Below, piece by piece: positions 1-5,756 of a DNA stretch of 6,320 nt. The notes beneath the pieces were generated by a model that saw only the letters and a program-made list of their open reading frames with translations, was not told the DNA's origin and did not search any database. Made by a program: the position numbers and the translations under genes. Source of the stretch: Candidatus Collierbacteria bacterium (lineage in GTDB: Bacteria > Patescibacteriota > Microgenomatia > UBA1400 > MFAQ01); contig DQFC01000018.1 of the NCBI GenBank assembly GCA_003531665.1, positions 1 to 6,320 on the forward strand, read 5' to 3'. The first letter of the stretch is position 1, and each line of letters opens with the position of its first letter.

Positions 1-291
1 GAAAACACCATTTTCTTTTGTGGCCTTTTTTATTAGTATGATTCCTTGGCCACCAAATCCCTGAACCGGTTTAATAGCAAAACCCTCCTTAAGTTTGTTC
101 CATCTAAAGCTTCTTGCCTCGGCAACATTATTTATTATTCCCAATAATCTCGGGTGAGCCACTCCAGCCTTTTTTAGTAATTTTTTGGTGAGTAATTTAT
201 CGTCTGCTCTTCGCCTAGCACTTTTTAAATTAAGCAACAAATAGTCTGCCGAACGGGCATTCAAACCTAATATATCGGACAATCTAGGCAT
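1..291 (-). CDS. RimK-related ATP-grasp ligase (alpha-L-glutamate ligase-like), N-terminal part only
   Basis: I translated this from the minus strand: 97 residues are visible before the window edge, so the C-terminal two thirds or so, with most ATP- and Mg-binding residues, is missing. The protein opens MPRLSDILGLNARSADYLL. It carries an ADDK motif (residues 29-32) followed by a K-rich helix, then AHPRLLG (45-51), then the glycine-rich ATP loop KPVQGFGGQG (74-83). This order (LGxN.R..., DDK.xTK, PxLxG, KPxxGxGGxGI) is that of the RimK-related ATP-grasp group called alpha-L-glutamate ligase-like. Family members are expected to join a carboxylate to an amine using ATP, but the substrate is not known. 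The ATG shares its A with the TAA stop of the 7TM gene (TAATG). That implies co-transcription and translational coupling, and no Shine-Dalgarno is seen. The same gene pairing with a 7TM/inactive-transglutaminase protein occurs in other bacteria, which supports both calls. The family is fairly secure; the true reaction is unknown. Confidence 0.85.
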   Translation of the reverse strand, partial: MPRLSDILGLNARSADYLLLNLKSARRRADDKLLTKKLLKKAGVAHPRLLGIINNVAEARSFRWNKLKEGFAIKPVQGFGGQGIILIKKATKENGVF

Positions 292-1157
292 TATTTTGAT
301 AGTAGTTTTCTAAATCTCCACACTTCTGAAAACCTCAATCCTTTATATTTTCCTATGAGTAGGTCAAGCACCAAAATCAATACTACCGACAATTCCGGCT
401 GTAATAATACCTGATTCTGGATCCACGACGAACTCATCACTTTATAAGCGATAAAGGCAAGAATTATCGTTTCCAGCGTCATTCCCATTGATGTGGCAAC
501 GCTTCTGGTTATTTGAGCTTCAATAAAAGTTTCCGCCAATAAAACAAAAATCATTATCGGGAAAATACCCACACTCATTAGTCTTTCCAGACCGATGGTC
601 GGAGACATTATCAAGAGTCCAAGGACGGATATAGATATTAGCCAAATCAACACCGCCAACTTGGGTAAATATGGAATCTTGATTTTTCTAATAGCCATTC
701 TACCGAAAATGGCCGATAGCATTACAAAGGATAAGAGCACAAGTCCCACCACTCCTCCGGTAGAGACAAAAGCCACTGACAGCAGTGCCGGAATAATCAT
801 TCCAAAGCCATTTACTCCCACTACCTGCCGCGAAAATGCAACCAACGCCGCCACTAAAGGAAATAAGAAGAGAAGAACCAAGGTATTTGGAGATACTCCT
901 TCGGACACTGCTTTCCGAATCGCTAATTTTAGAGAGTTAGTCACCCACCAACCGGTCACCTTTTGAGATTTCATCAGTAAGGTCAGCCGGTCACCTTCTT
1001 CTTTGGGCACTGTCAGATCGACTTCTCGGGCTTTGTTTTGGGCGGATACCGTCGCCACAGTCCCAGCAGCCGTCATACTTTGACTATTTTCAGCCAAAAC
1101 TACCAATGGCAGGCTCAAAGAGCAAAAGAGGACCAGAATTATTGCCATTTTTTTCAT
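291..1157 (-). CDS. 7TM membrane protein of the inactive-transglutaminase-associated family
   Basis: The protein has 288 residues. Residues 1-22 form a signal peptide or first helix (MKKMAIILVLF... ending VVLA before ENS). Residues 23-75 are a short extracytoplasmic stretch without a recognisable fold. A hydrophobic domain with about seven helices follows, at roughly 92-109, 118-133, 135-151, 165-184, 195-210, 228-242 and 255-269. Family hallmarks are AIRKAVSEGV before helix 1, FSRQVVGVNGFG after it, the IPYLPK loop (161-166), FPIMIFVLLAE (199-209), and the closing YKGLRFSEVWRFR (271-283). These fit the 7TM domain usually described as fused to an inactive transglutaminase. Here the transglutaminase domain is absent and replaced by about 50 residues. 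The gene lies directly upstream of the ATP-grasp ligase with a one-base overlap, so the two probably act together at the membrane; their substrate is unknown. The first ATG is chosen because a TAAAAT hexamer ends seven bases before it; Met4 is a less likely alternative. Confidence 0.85.
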   Translation of the reverse strand: MKKMAIILVLFCSLSLPLVVLAENSQSMTAAGTVATVSAQNKAREVDLTVPKEEGDRLTLLMKSQKVTGWWVTNSLKLAIRKAVSEGVSPNTLVLLFLFPLVAALVAFSRQVVGVNGFGMIIPALLSVAFVSTGGVVGLVLLSFVMLSAIFGRMAIRKIKIPYLPKLAVLIWLISISVLGLLIMSPTIGLERLMSVGIFPIMIFVLLAETFIEAQITRSVATSMGMTLETIILAFIAYKVMSSSWIQNQVLLQPELSVVLILVLDLLIGKYKGLRFSEVWRFRKLLSK

Positions 1158-1164
1158 GTCCCGT

Positions 1165-1170
1165 ATTTTA
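1165..1170 (-). promoter_or_regulatory. Predicted -10 element of the 7TM/ATP-grasp pair
   Basis: On the minus strand TAAAAT (5 of 6 to TATAAT) is followed by seven bases (ACGGGAC) and then the ATG of the 7TM gene. Transcription would start at or one base before the ATG, giving a leaderless message. No good -35 match lies 15-19 bases upstream, and there is no Shine-Dalgarno. The preceding gene is closed off by a terminator just upstream, which fits an independent promoter here. Confidence 0.55.
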
Positions 1171-1196
1171 CCCTATTTAGGTTACCTCCGCCATAA

Positions 1197-1229
1197 ACCA
1201 AAACCCCCGCCATTTGACGGGGGGCTTTT
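1197..1229 (-). terminator. Intrinsic terminator after the DsbA-like gene
   Basis: On the minus strand CCCCCGTC pairs with GGCGGGGG around the loop AAAT (stem 1204-1223, eight pairs with one G-T). It is followed by TTTTGGTTT and preceded by an A-rich run. It lies about 18 bases past the stop of the DsbA-like gene. The structure is nearly symmetric: the plus strand reads the same stem followed by CTTTTCGTTTT, but no plus-strand gene ends here. Confidence 0.88.
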
Positions 1230-1241
1230 CGTTTTGTTCTG

Positions 1242-1976
1242 TTATTTTGCCGGAGCAAAAAGGTCATCATGCATCTCCCAGAATTTACCTTGCTCACCCG
1301 CACAAAGCGCGGCCTCCGCGGCCTTCTGAGCACTCGGGTGGAAAGATAAAGGAAAACTCTTGTATTCCAAGCTGATCTTCCCCTTATATTTTTCCATTAT
1401 GGCGTTTACTGTTGGGAAAGCTCTTTCGCAGTACGGGCATTCAAAATCGGTAAACTCTACCACTTTGATTTTCGCATTTGCAGCGCCGGTTACATAGCTT
1501 TTGGTCAAATTTAATTTGAGTCTTTTTCCGTCTTCACCGAGCGCGGCCGCGGCTTTATCACCGGTTCCGTCTTTCAATTCCGCATCAATTACACTTTCAA
1601 AAGAAGTTTGTGGTTGCGCCCCAACTAACATAACACCATTAATTACGAAGCTAGGAGTTCCGCTCACGCCCAAAGCCGTTCCTTCCTTTTGTTCGTTAGA
1701 TACTCTCTCGGCCATAGATCCACCATCTAAACATTGATCAAACTTTGTAGTATCAAGACCAAACTTTTTAGCTCTTTCCTTCAAGCTGGCCACATCCAAC
1801 TTTCTTTCAGGAGTGGGTGCCTGTTGTGTAGGTGCTGTTGTCTCCGTTCCTGCTACGTTTTTCTTCAGCCCCTCCACCTGGGACGAAAGTCTACCCACAT
1901 AGAAAGCGGCCACAATTAATAACAACACCAATATTGGTGTATAGAAGGTTGTTAAACCGGTTTTTTTATCTGACAT
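1242..1976 (-). CDS. Membrane-anchored DsbA-family thiol oxidoreductase, apparently circularly permuted
   Basis: The protein has 244 residues: a cytoplasmic N-tail, one membrane helix (about 13-28), and a low-complexity linker rich in T, P and Q (41-58). The catalytic part faces outside. It should make or exchange disulfides in exported proteins. Ordinary members of this family (Thioredoxin_4 type) run CPxC strand-helix first, then the helical insert, then the cis-Pro loop. Here the order is swapped. Residues 60-134 match the usual C-terminal half: LKERAKKFGLD, CLDGG, the cis-Pro loop GVSGTPSFVING with Pro108, then VGAQP and FESVID. Residues 167-240 match the usual N-terminal half: KVVEFTDFECPYC with CPYC at 180-183, FPLSFHPSAQKAAEAALCA, and QGKFWEMHDDLF. 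The protein then stops. About 30 residues (135-166) link the old C-terminus to the old N-terminus. All expected parts are present once, including Cys82 and Cys225, which can pair in relatives. No DsbB or VKOR partner lies in the window. The gene is monocistronic: extended -10 upstream, terminator downstream. Confidence 0.9.
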   Translation of the reverse strand: MSDKKTGLTTFYTPILVLLLIVAAFYVGRLSSQVEGLKKNVAGTETTAPTQQAPTPERKLDVASLKERAKKFGLDTTKFDQCLDGGSMAERVSNEQKEGTALGVSGTPSFVINGVMLVGAQPQTSFESVIDAELKDGTGDKAAAALGEDGKRLKLNLTKSYVTGAANAKIKVVEFTDFECPYCERAFPTVNAIMEKYKGKISLEYKSFPLSFHPSAQKAAEAALCAGEQGKFWEMHDDLFAPAK

Positions 1977-1982
1977 AGAAGA

Positions 1983-1991
1983 ATAATACCA
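1983..1991 (-). promoter_or_regulatory. Predicted extended -10 promoter of the DsbA-like gene
   Basis: The minus strand reads TGGTATTAT, an extended -10 (TGn plus TATTAT, 5 of 6 to consensus). It is followed by six bases (TCTTCT) and the ATG, so the first transcribed base should be the A of the start codon. No -35 of normal quality and no Shine-Dalgarno are visible. It lies in the 62-base gap after leuS. Confidence 0.55.
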
Positions 1992-2038
1992 GAAAAACCC
2001 AGAAACACTACCCCTTTGTCATTTCGAACCTCACTCCA

Positions 2039-4486
2039 TCAAACAACTACAAAGTTAATTGTCTTCCCCTGAATATAAATCACTTTTGTTATTTCTCCGG
2101 CCATTAAATATTTTTCAACTTTTTCATTCTTTCTTGCCTCTTTTACCACCGCTTCCTCTGTATCCTCAACATCAATAGTCACAGTCCCTCTCAGTTTTCC
2201 ATTGACCTGAACAGTCAAAGTAACTGTATCACTCATCAGATATTTTTCTTCACAAACCGGAAACTTCTGTGTGTGGACACTGAAATCTCCGCCAATTTGG
2301 GACCACAATTCTTCCGCCACAAAAGGAGCAAATGGAGCCAAAACTTTAATTACCGAACCCAAGTCATCAGCGCTCACCTTTAAACCCGGTTTTGACAAAA
2401 CATTTACCGTCTCCATTAGTTTCGCAATCACTGTATTAAATTTAAATGCCGCCAGATCTTCGCCGGCTCGTTTTATTAGTTTATGAATTGTTTTTTTGCT
2501 TTCAGGATCCGACACCGTGTCTTTCCCGGCATGCGACCCAATCAGATTGGAAAACTTTTCAATAAATCTTCTCACTCCGATTAGAGATCGCTCATTCCAG
2601 ACCATGGTGGCATCAAACGGTCCCATGAACATCAAATAAGTTCTGAGAGAGTCGGCTCCGTATTTTTCAACAAATTCGTCGGGTACGATCACGTTACCCT
2701 TACTCTTACTCATTCTGTTCCCGTCCGGACCCAGGATCACTCCATGAGATAGTCTTTTTTTGTAAGGCTCGGGAATTGTTTTTGGAACTACGCCCAAATC
2801 CCAAAGGAACTGATAAATAAATCTCGAATAAAGCAAGTGAAGTGTATTGTGTTCGTCGCCCCCTACATATACATCCACAGGCAACCAATATTCCATTTTT
2901 TTCTCATCTGCCAAGACATCTACATTATGGGGATCGCAATACCTTAGAAAGTACCAATCACTTCCGGCCCAGTTGGGCATTGTGTCTGTTTCTCTCTTTG
3001 CCTTTTCGCCACATTTTGGACAAGTCGTCTCCACCCATTCTTTAATATTGGCCAGAGGCGACTCTCCCGTATCGGTTGGTAAATATTCCTCAACCTCCGG
3101 CAACACTACCGGCAAATCGGTCAGCGGCACGCTCACCCAGCCATCTTTCTCACAGTAAATCATGGGAATAGGTTCACCCCAATAATGTTGTCTGGAAAAA
3201 ATCCAATCTCTCAAATGATATTCGGTTTTCTTGGTTGCCCACCCATTCTCCACCATCCAATCACTCACCGCCGCAAAGGCTTCCTCCCGAGCCCTCATGC
3301 CATTGAACTTCCCCGAGTTTACCATCAATCCATCCTCAATGACTTTTTCATAGCTATCGATCAAATATGCCGGATCTTCAGCTGGAACTTCCACTTGGAC
3401 AATATCCAGACCATATTTCTCTGCGAACATATAATCCCGCTTATCATGAGCCGCCACCCCCATCACCGCCCCGGTTCCAAAGTTTGCTACCACATAATCT
3501 CCAATCCAAACCGGCACCCTTTTCCCATTCACCGGATTAATTGCATATACACCTGAAAAGACTCCTGTCTTTTCTGAGATTCCGCTAGTCCGCTCAAACT
3601 CGCTTTTTTTCTTCGTTTCATCCAAATATTTCGAGACCTCTTGTGACACCGTGGCACTGTGACCATGTGATACGATCTCTGTTACCATGGGGTGTTCAGG
3701 TGCGATAGCTATCCAAGTTACGCCAAAAATAGTTTCAGGAAATTTTGTAAAACACTGTATCTTGTGGACAGAGTTTTCTATTTCAAATTCTATATTTATT
3801 CCTTCTTTTTTCCCTATCCAATTTATCTGGGCCGCCTTAACTTTTTCGATAAACTCCGTATCGTAAAGTCCATTAATTAATCTGTCGGCATAATCGCTTA
3901 TCTTCACCACCCATTGAGAAATGGTTCTCTTTTCTGTTTCGGTACCACATCTTTCGCACTTCCCGTCAATCACCTCTTCATTGGCCAAACCGATCTTGTC
4001 CTTAGGACACCAGTTGATCGGCATTTCCTTCTTTTCGGCCAACCCTTTTTCATAAAGTTTGGTAAATATCCATTGAGTCCATTTATAGTACTCCGGTAAA
4101 GTTGTATTTACTTCCCGGTCCCAATCAAAAGAAAAACCCAACTTCTTCATTTGTACTCGGAAGGTATCTGTAACCTCTTTGGTTATTTCCTGAGGTTTAC
4201 GGCCGCTTTTAATAGCATAGTTTTCAGTCGGTAACCCAAAGGCATCCCACCCCATGGGGAACATGACATTTTTCCCTTGCATCCGCTGAAACCGAGCATA
4301 GACATCCGCCGCTGTCATAGCAAAGGCATGACCTACATGCAGCCCGGACCCCGAAGGGTATGGAAACTCGGTCAGCATATAGAATTTTTCTCGGTCGTTC
4401 TCAAAATCTACACCTTTATAGCCATCGAACTCCTCATATTTATCCGCCCACCTCTTTTCTATTTCCTTGAAATCATAGCTGACCAT
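2039..4486 (-). CDS. leuS: Leucyl-tRNA synthetase
   Basis: This cytoplasmic class I synthetase of 815 residues, a normal length, charges tRNA-Leu with leucine. The catalytic signature is FPYPSGSGLHVGH (HIGH box as HVGH, residues 50-53) followed by MGWDAFGLP (78-86). A zinc-type knuckle has Cys160, Cys177 and Cys180, with Asp where a second early Cys can occur, as in other bacterial enzymes. The CP1 editing domain spans about 225-422, with TKFPET (247-252) as its threonine-rich site and GTGAVMGVAAHDKRD (337-351) with the conserved aspartates. Catalysis resumes at LRDWIFSRQHYWGEPIP (425-441), CPKCG (489-493), DTMPNWAGSDWY (501-512), and the KMSKS loop as RMSKS (591-595). The anticodon-binding helices follow, then a C-terminal domain with VQVNGKLRG (759-767). 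The ATG gives the standard LeuRS opening (YDFKEIEKRW). It lies 15 bases after the DUF2000 stop, with its own TATAAT. The gene ends in TGA, with no clear terminator after it. Confidence 0.98.
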   Translation of the reverse strand: MVSYDFKEIEKRWADKYEEFDGYKGVDFENDREKFYMLTEFPYPSGSGLHVGHAFAMTAADVYARFQRMQGKNVMFPMGWDAFGLPTENYAIKSGRKPQEITKEVTDTFRVQMKKLGFSFDWDREVNTTLPEYYKWTQWIFTKLYEKGLAEKKEMPINWCPKDKIGLANEEVIDGKCERCGTETEKRTISQWVVKISDYADRLINGLYDTEFIEKVKAAQINWIGKKEGINIEFEIENSVHKIQCFTKFPETIFGVTWIAIAPEHPMVTEIVSHGHSATVSQEVSKYLDETKKKSEFERTSGISEKTGVFSGVYAINPVNGKRVPVWIGDYVVANFGTGAVMGVAAHDKRDYMFAEKYGLDIVQVEVPAEDPAYLIDSYEKVIEDGLMVNSGKFNGMRAREEAFAAVSDWMVENGWATKKTEYHLRDWIFSRQHYWGEPIPMIYCEKDGWVSVPLTDLPVVLPEVEEYLPTDTGESPLANIKEWVETTCPKCGEKAKRETDTMPNWAGSDWYFLRYCDPHNVDVLADEKKMEYWLPVDVYVGGDEHNTLHLLYSRFIYQFLWDLGVVPKTIPEPYKKRLSHGVILGPDGNRMSKSKGNVIVPDEFVEKYGADSLRTYLMFMGPFDATMVWNERSLIGVRRFIEKFSNLIGSHAGKDTVSDPESKKTIHKLIKRAGEDLAAFKFNTVIAKLMETVNVLSKPGLKVSADDLGSVIKVLAPFAPFVAEELWSQIGGDFSVHTQKFPVCEEKYLMSDTVTLTVQVNGKLRGTVTIDVEDTEEAVVKEARKNEKVEKYLMAGEITKVIYIQGKTINFVVV

Positions 4487-4493
4487 ATGCGTA

Positions 4494-4499
4494 ATTATA
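4494..4499 (-). promoter_or_regulatory. Predicted -10 element of leuS
   Basis: A perfect TATAAT on the minus strand is followed by seven bases (TACGCAT) and the leuS ATG. It sits entirely within the 15-base gap after the DUF2000 stop, so any -35 would lie in the end of that coding sequence, where no good match is seen. There is no Shine-Dalgarno at a useful distance; AGGT lies about 20 bases upstream of the ATG. A leaderless leuS message is predicted, in addition to any read-through from DUF2000. Confidence 0.6.
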
Positions 4500-4501
4500 T
4501 T

Positions 4502-4942
4502 CTACCTAAACAAAGAAAACTTACCCGTAATTTCCTTCAACTCCTCTGTTTTACCAAAAAGGCATATCCCCCAATAATCTAATTCAGATTCTAGGGTACT
4601 TGCCGTTGTATCCACTTGTTCCTGCGAAGTACCTATAGACATCGTTGACGTAAAGTCCATAAAGGGAATTTTTCTTGCGATCGCTTCGTTTCTTACCTTA
4701 CGGATTTGATTCGAGTTATCTGCCGACAACACGATAAATGGATAGTGAGATTGTGATGGATGTACACCACCGTCCTTATCTTCATAGTTGATAAAACACA
4801 TTTCCTCCAAACTCTCAATTTCTCTACTCAATCCAGCCGTCGTATGTCCTAAAGCATTCATTAGTTTTCCAATTTCCATTTTTTTATTCAGCACAGCGAC
4901 AAACCTTTTCGAGTTCTCATCGGGAAAGTTAGATAAATCCAT
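4502..4942 (-). CDS. DUF2000 family protein (PTH2-like fold)
   Basis: The protein has 146 residues, no signal peptide and no membrane helix, so it should be cytoplasmic. Family features are an N-terminal strand RFVAVLNKKM (13-22), LMNALGHTTAGL (27-38), a middle INYEDKDGG (51-59), PFIVLSADNSNQIRKVRNEA (68-87), the central MDFTSTM (95-101), and the C-terminal LDYWGICLFG...ITGKFSLFR (121-146). The latter matches the LxYxGIxxxG...TGxLxLxR ending common in DUF2000. DUF2000 proteins have a fold like peptidyl-tRNA hydrolase 2, but no activity is established; a tRNA-linked role beside leuS is only a guess. An in-frame ATG at 4996 would add 18 residues. I reject it because it would span the divergent promoter region, it adds residues outside the family, and a TAAAAT lies seven bases before the ATG at 4942. 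The gene is 15 bases upstream of leuS and divergent from the hydrolase. Confidence 0.82.
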   Translation of the reverse strand: MDLSNFPDENSKRFVAVLNKKMEIGKLMNALGHTTAGLSREIESLEEMCFINYEDKDGGVHPSQSHYPFIVLSADNSNQIRKVRNEAIARKIPFMDFTSTMSIGTSQEQVDTTASTLESELDYWGICLFGKTEELKEITGKFSLFR

Positions 4943-4949
4943 ACGCCCA

Positions 4950-4955
4950 ATTTTA
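4950..4955 (-). promoter_or_regulatory. Predicted -10 element of DUF2000 (decides its start)
   Basis: TAAAAT on the minus strand is followed by seven bases (TGGGCGT) and the ATG at 4942. It repeats the hexamer and spacing seen before the 7TM gene. No Shine-Dalgarno is present. Upstream only a weak TTGG-like sequence could act as a -35. It is one half of a divergent promoter pair. Confidence 0.55.
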
Positions 4956-4987
4956 TCATCACTCTGTATAACCAAGCCCAATACCCA

Positions 4988-4993
4988 TATAAT
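4988..4993 (+). promoter_or_regulatory. Predicted -10 element of the alpha/beta hydrolase (decides its start)
   Basis: A perfect TATAAT on the plus strand is followed by seven bases (CAAATCA) and the ATG at 5001, with no Shine-Dalgarno. The best sequence at -35 distance, TGTATA (4965-4970), is poor. The two divergent -10 boxes are 32 bases apart in a 58-base gap, so RNA polymerases at the two promoters would compete for the same DNA. Confidence 0.6.
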
Positions 4994-5000
4994 CAAATCA

Positions 5001-5756
5001 ATGCAAACAGTGGTCGACGGCGTTCTGACAAACTACGAAATATTCAACCCCAAACAGGCGGACACTCTCGTTATCCTTCATGGTTGGGGTTCATCTCTAA
5101 AGTTCTGGATTCCCATTGTCAAACAGATTTCTACTGATTTTCAGGTCATTCTGGTAGATCTACCTGGTTTTGGTTCCACCAACCCTATCGATACCACTCC
5201 GGACATCCCTGAATACACCGACTTCGTTAGACATTTTACCCAAAAGCTGAAACTGAATAAATTTATTCTGGCAGGACATTCTTTTGGAGGTCAAGTTGCC
5301 CTAGACTACTCCATCAAATATCCGGAAAATCTAGCATCTATTATTTTGATTGCTCCGGTAGCTGTCCTTGAAAAACCTGAGGTTTTGAAGTTTAAGGTAA
5401 AGATCGCTGAGACTATCAAGCCAATGCTATCAAACCCCTCCAATCGTCTAGCCGAGCAACTACTTGGCTGGTATACTCCAGACGAATACGCCAACTCAAA
5501 CGAGCACCAGAAAAAAGTGCTCCACAAGATTGTTAAATACAACCTGGAACCATTAATGAATCAAGTCAAGGTTCCTACAGACATAATTTGGGGAAATCTG
5601 GATATTGTCGTTCCTAACTCAGGCAGTATTTTATTAAAAAATATTCCCAATAGTCGTCTTCATATTATCTCCGGAGCTAATCATTTAGTTCACCTCACCC
5701 ACACAAAACAACTCGCCCAAATCATCGATCAAATCATCTCGCAACACTATTCATAG
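5001..5756 (+). CDS. Alpha/beta hydrolase fold protein
   Basis: The protein has 251 residues and is probably cytoplasmic, with no signal peptide. It shows the oxyanion-hole motif HGWG (27-30), VDLPGFG (52-58), the nucleophile elbow AGHSFGG with Ser94, the acid in WGNLD with Asp201, and the catalytic His228 in GANH. The triad Ser94-Asp201-His228 is complete, and a cap region lies at about 122-190. It should be an active serine hydrolase such as an esterase, C-C hydrolase or thioesterase. The fold does not give the substrate, and no neighbour points to a pathway. A longer reading frame begins at 4788, but the added 71 residues overlap DUF2000 on the other strand and do not belong to the fold. 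The ATG at 5001 has a TATAAT seven bases ahead. The stop codon lies inside the end of the opposing M23 gene (six-base overlap). It is the only plus-strand gene in the window. Confidence 0.93.
   Translation: MQTVVDGVLTNYEIFNPKQADTLVILHGWGSSLKFWIPIVKQISTDFQVILVDLPGFGSTNPIDTTPDIPEYTDFVRHFTQKLKLNKFILAGHSFGGQVALDYSIKYPENLASIILIAPVAVLEKPEVLKFKVKIAETIKPMLSNPSNRLAEQLLGWYTPDEYANSNEHQKKVLHKIVKYNLEPLMNQVKVPTDIIWGNLDIVVPNSGSILLKNIPNSRLHIISGANHLVHLTHTKQLAQIIDQIISQHYS

Noticed and set aside
595..966. A plus-strand open frame of 123 codons
   Set aside because: It lies antisense to the 7TM gene, whose family motifs are clear; the protein is low-quality and resembles nothing.
1989..2038. An intrinsic terminator downstream of leuS
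   Set aside because: There is a T-rich run on the minus strand but no stem of useful strength before it.
2847..3556. Two long plus-strand open frames inside leuS (2847-3158 and 3185-3556)
   Set aside because: Both are antisense shadows of conserved LeuRS sequence, with no motif or promoter of their own.
4943..4996. A longer DUF2000 starting at the ATG at 4996
   Set aside because: The extra 18 residues lie over the divergent promoters and do not fit the family; the ATG at 4942 has a TAAAAT seven bases upstream.
4788..5000. An N-terminal extension of the alpha/beta hydrolase on the plus strand
   Set aside because: It overlaps DUF2000 coding on the other strand, adds residues foreign to the fold, and the ATG at 5001 has a TATAAT at the spacing shared by the other genes.
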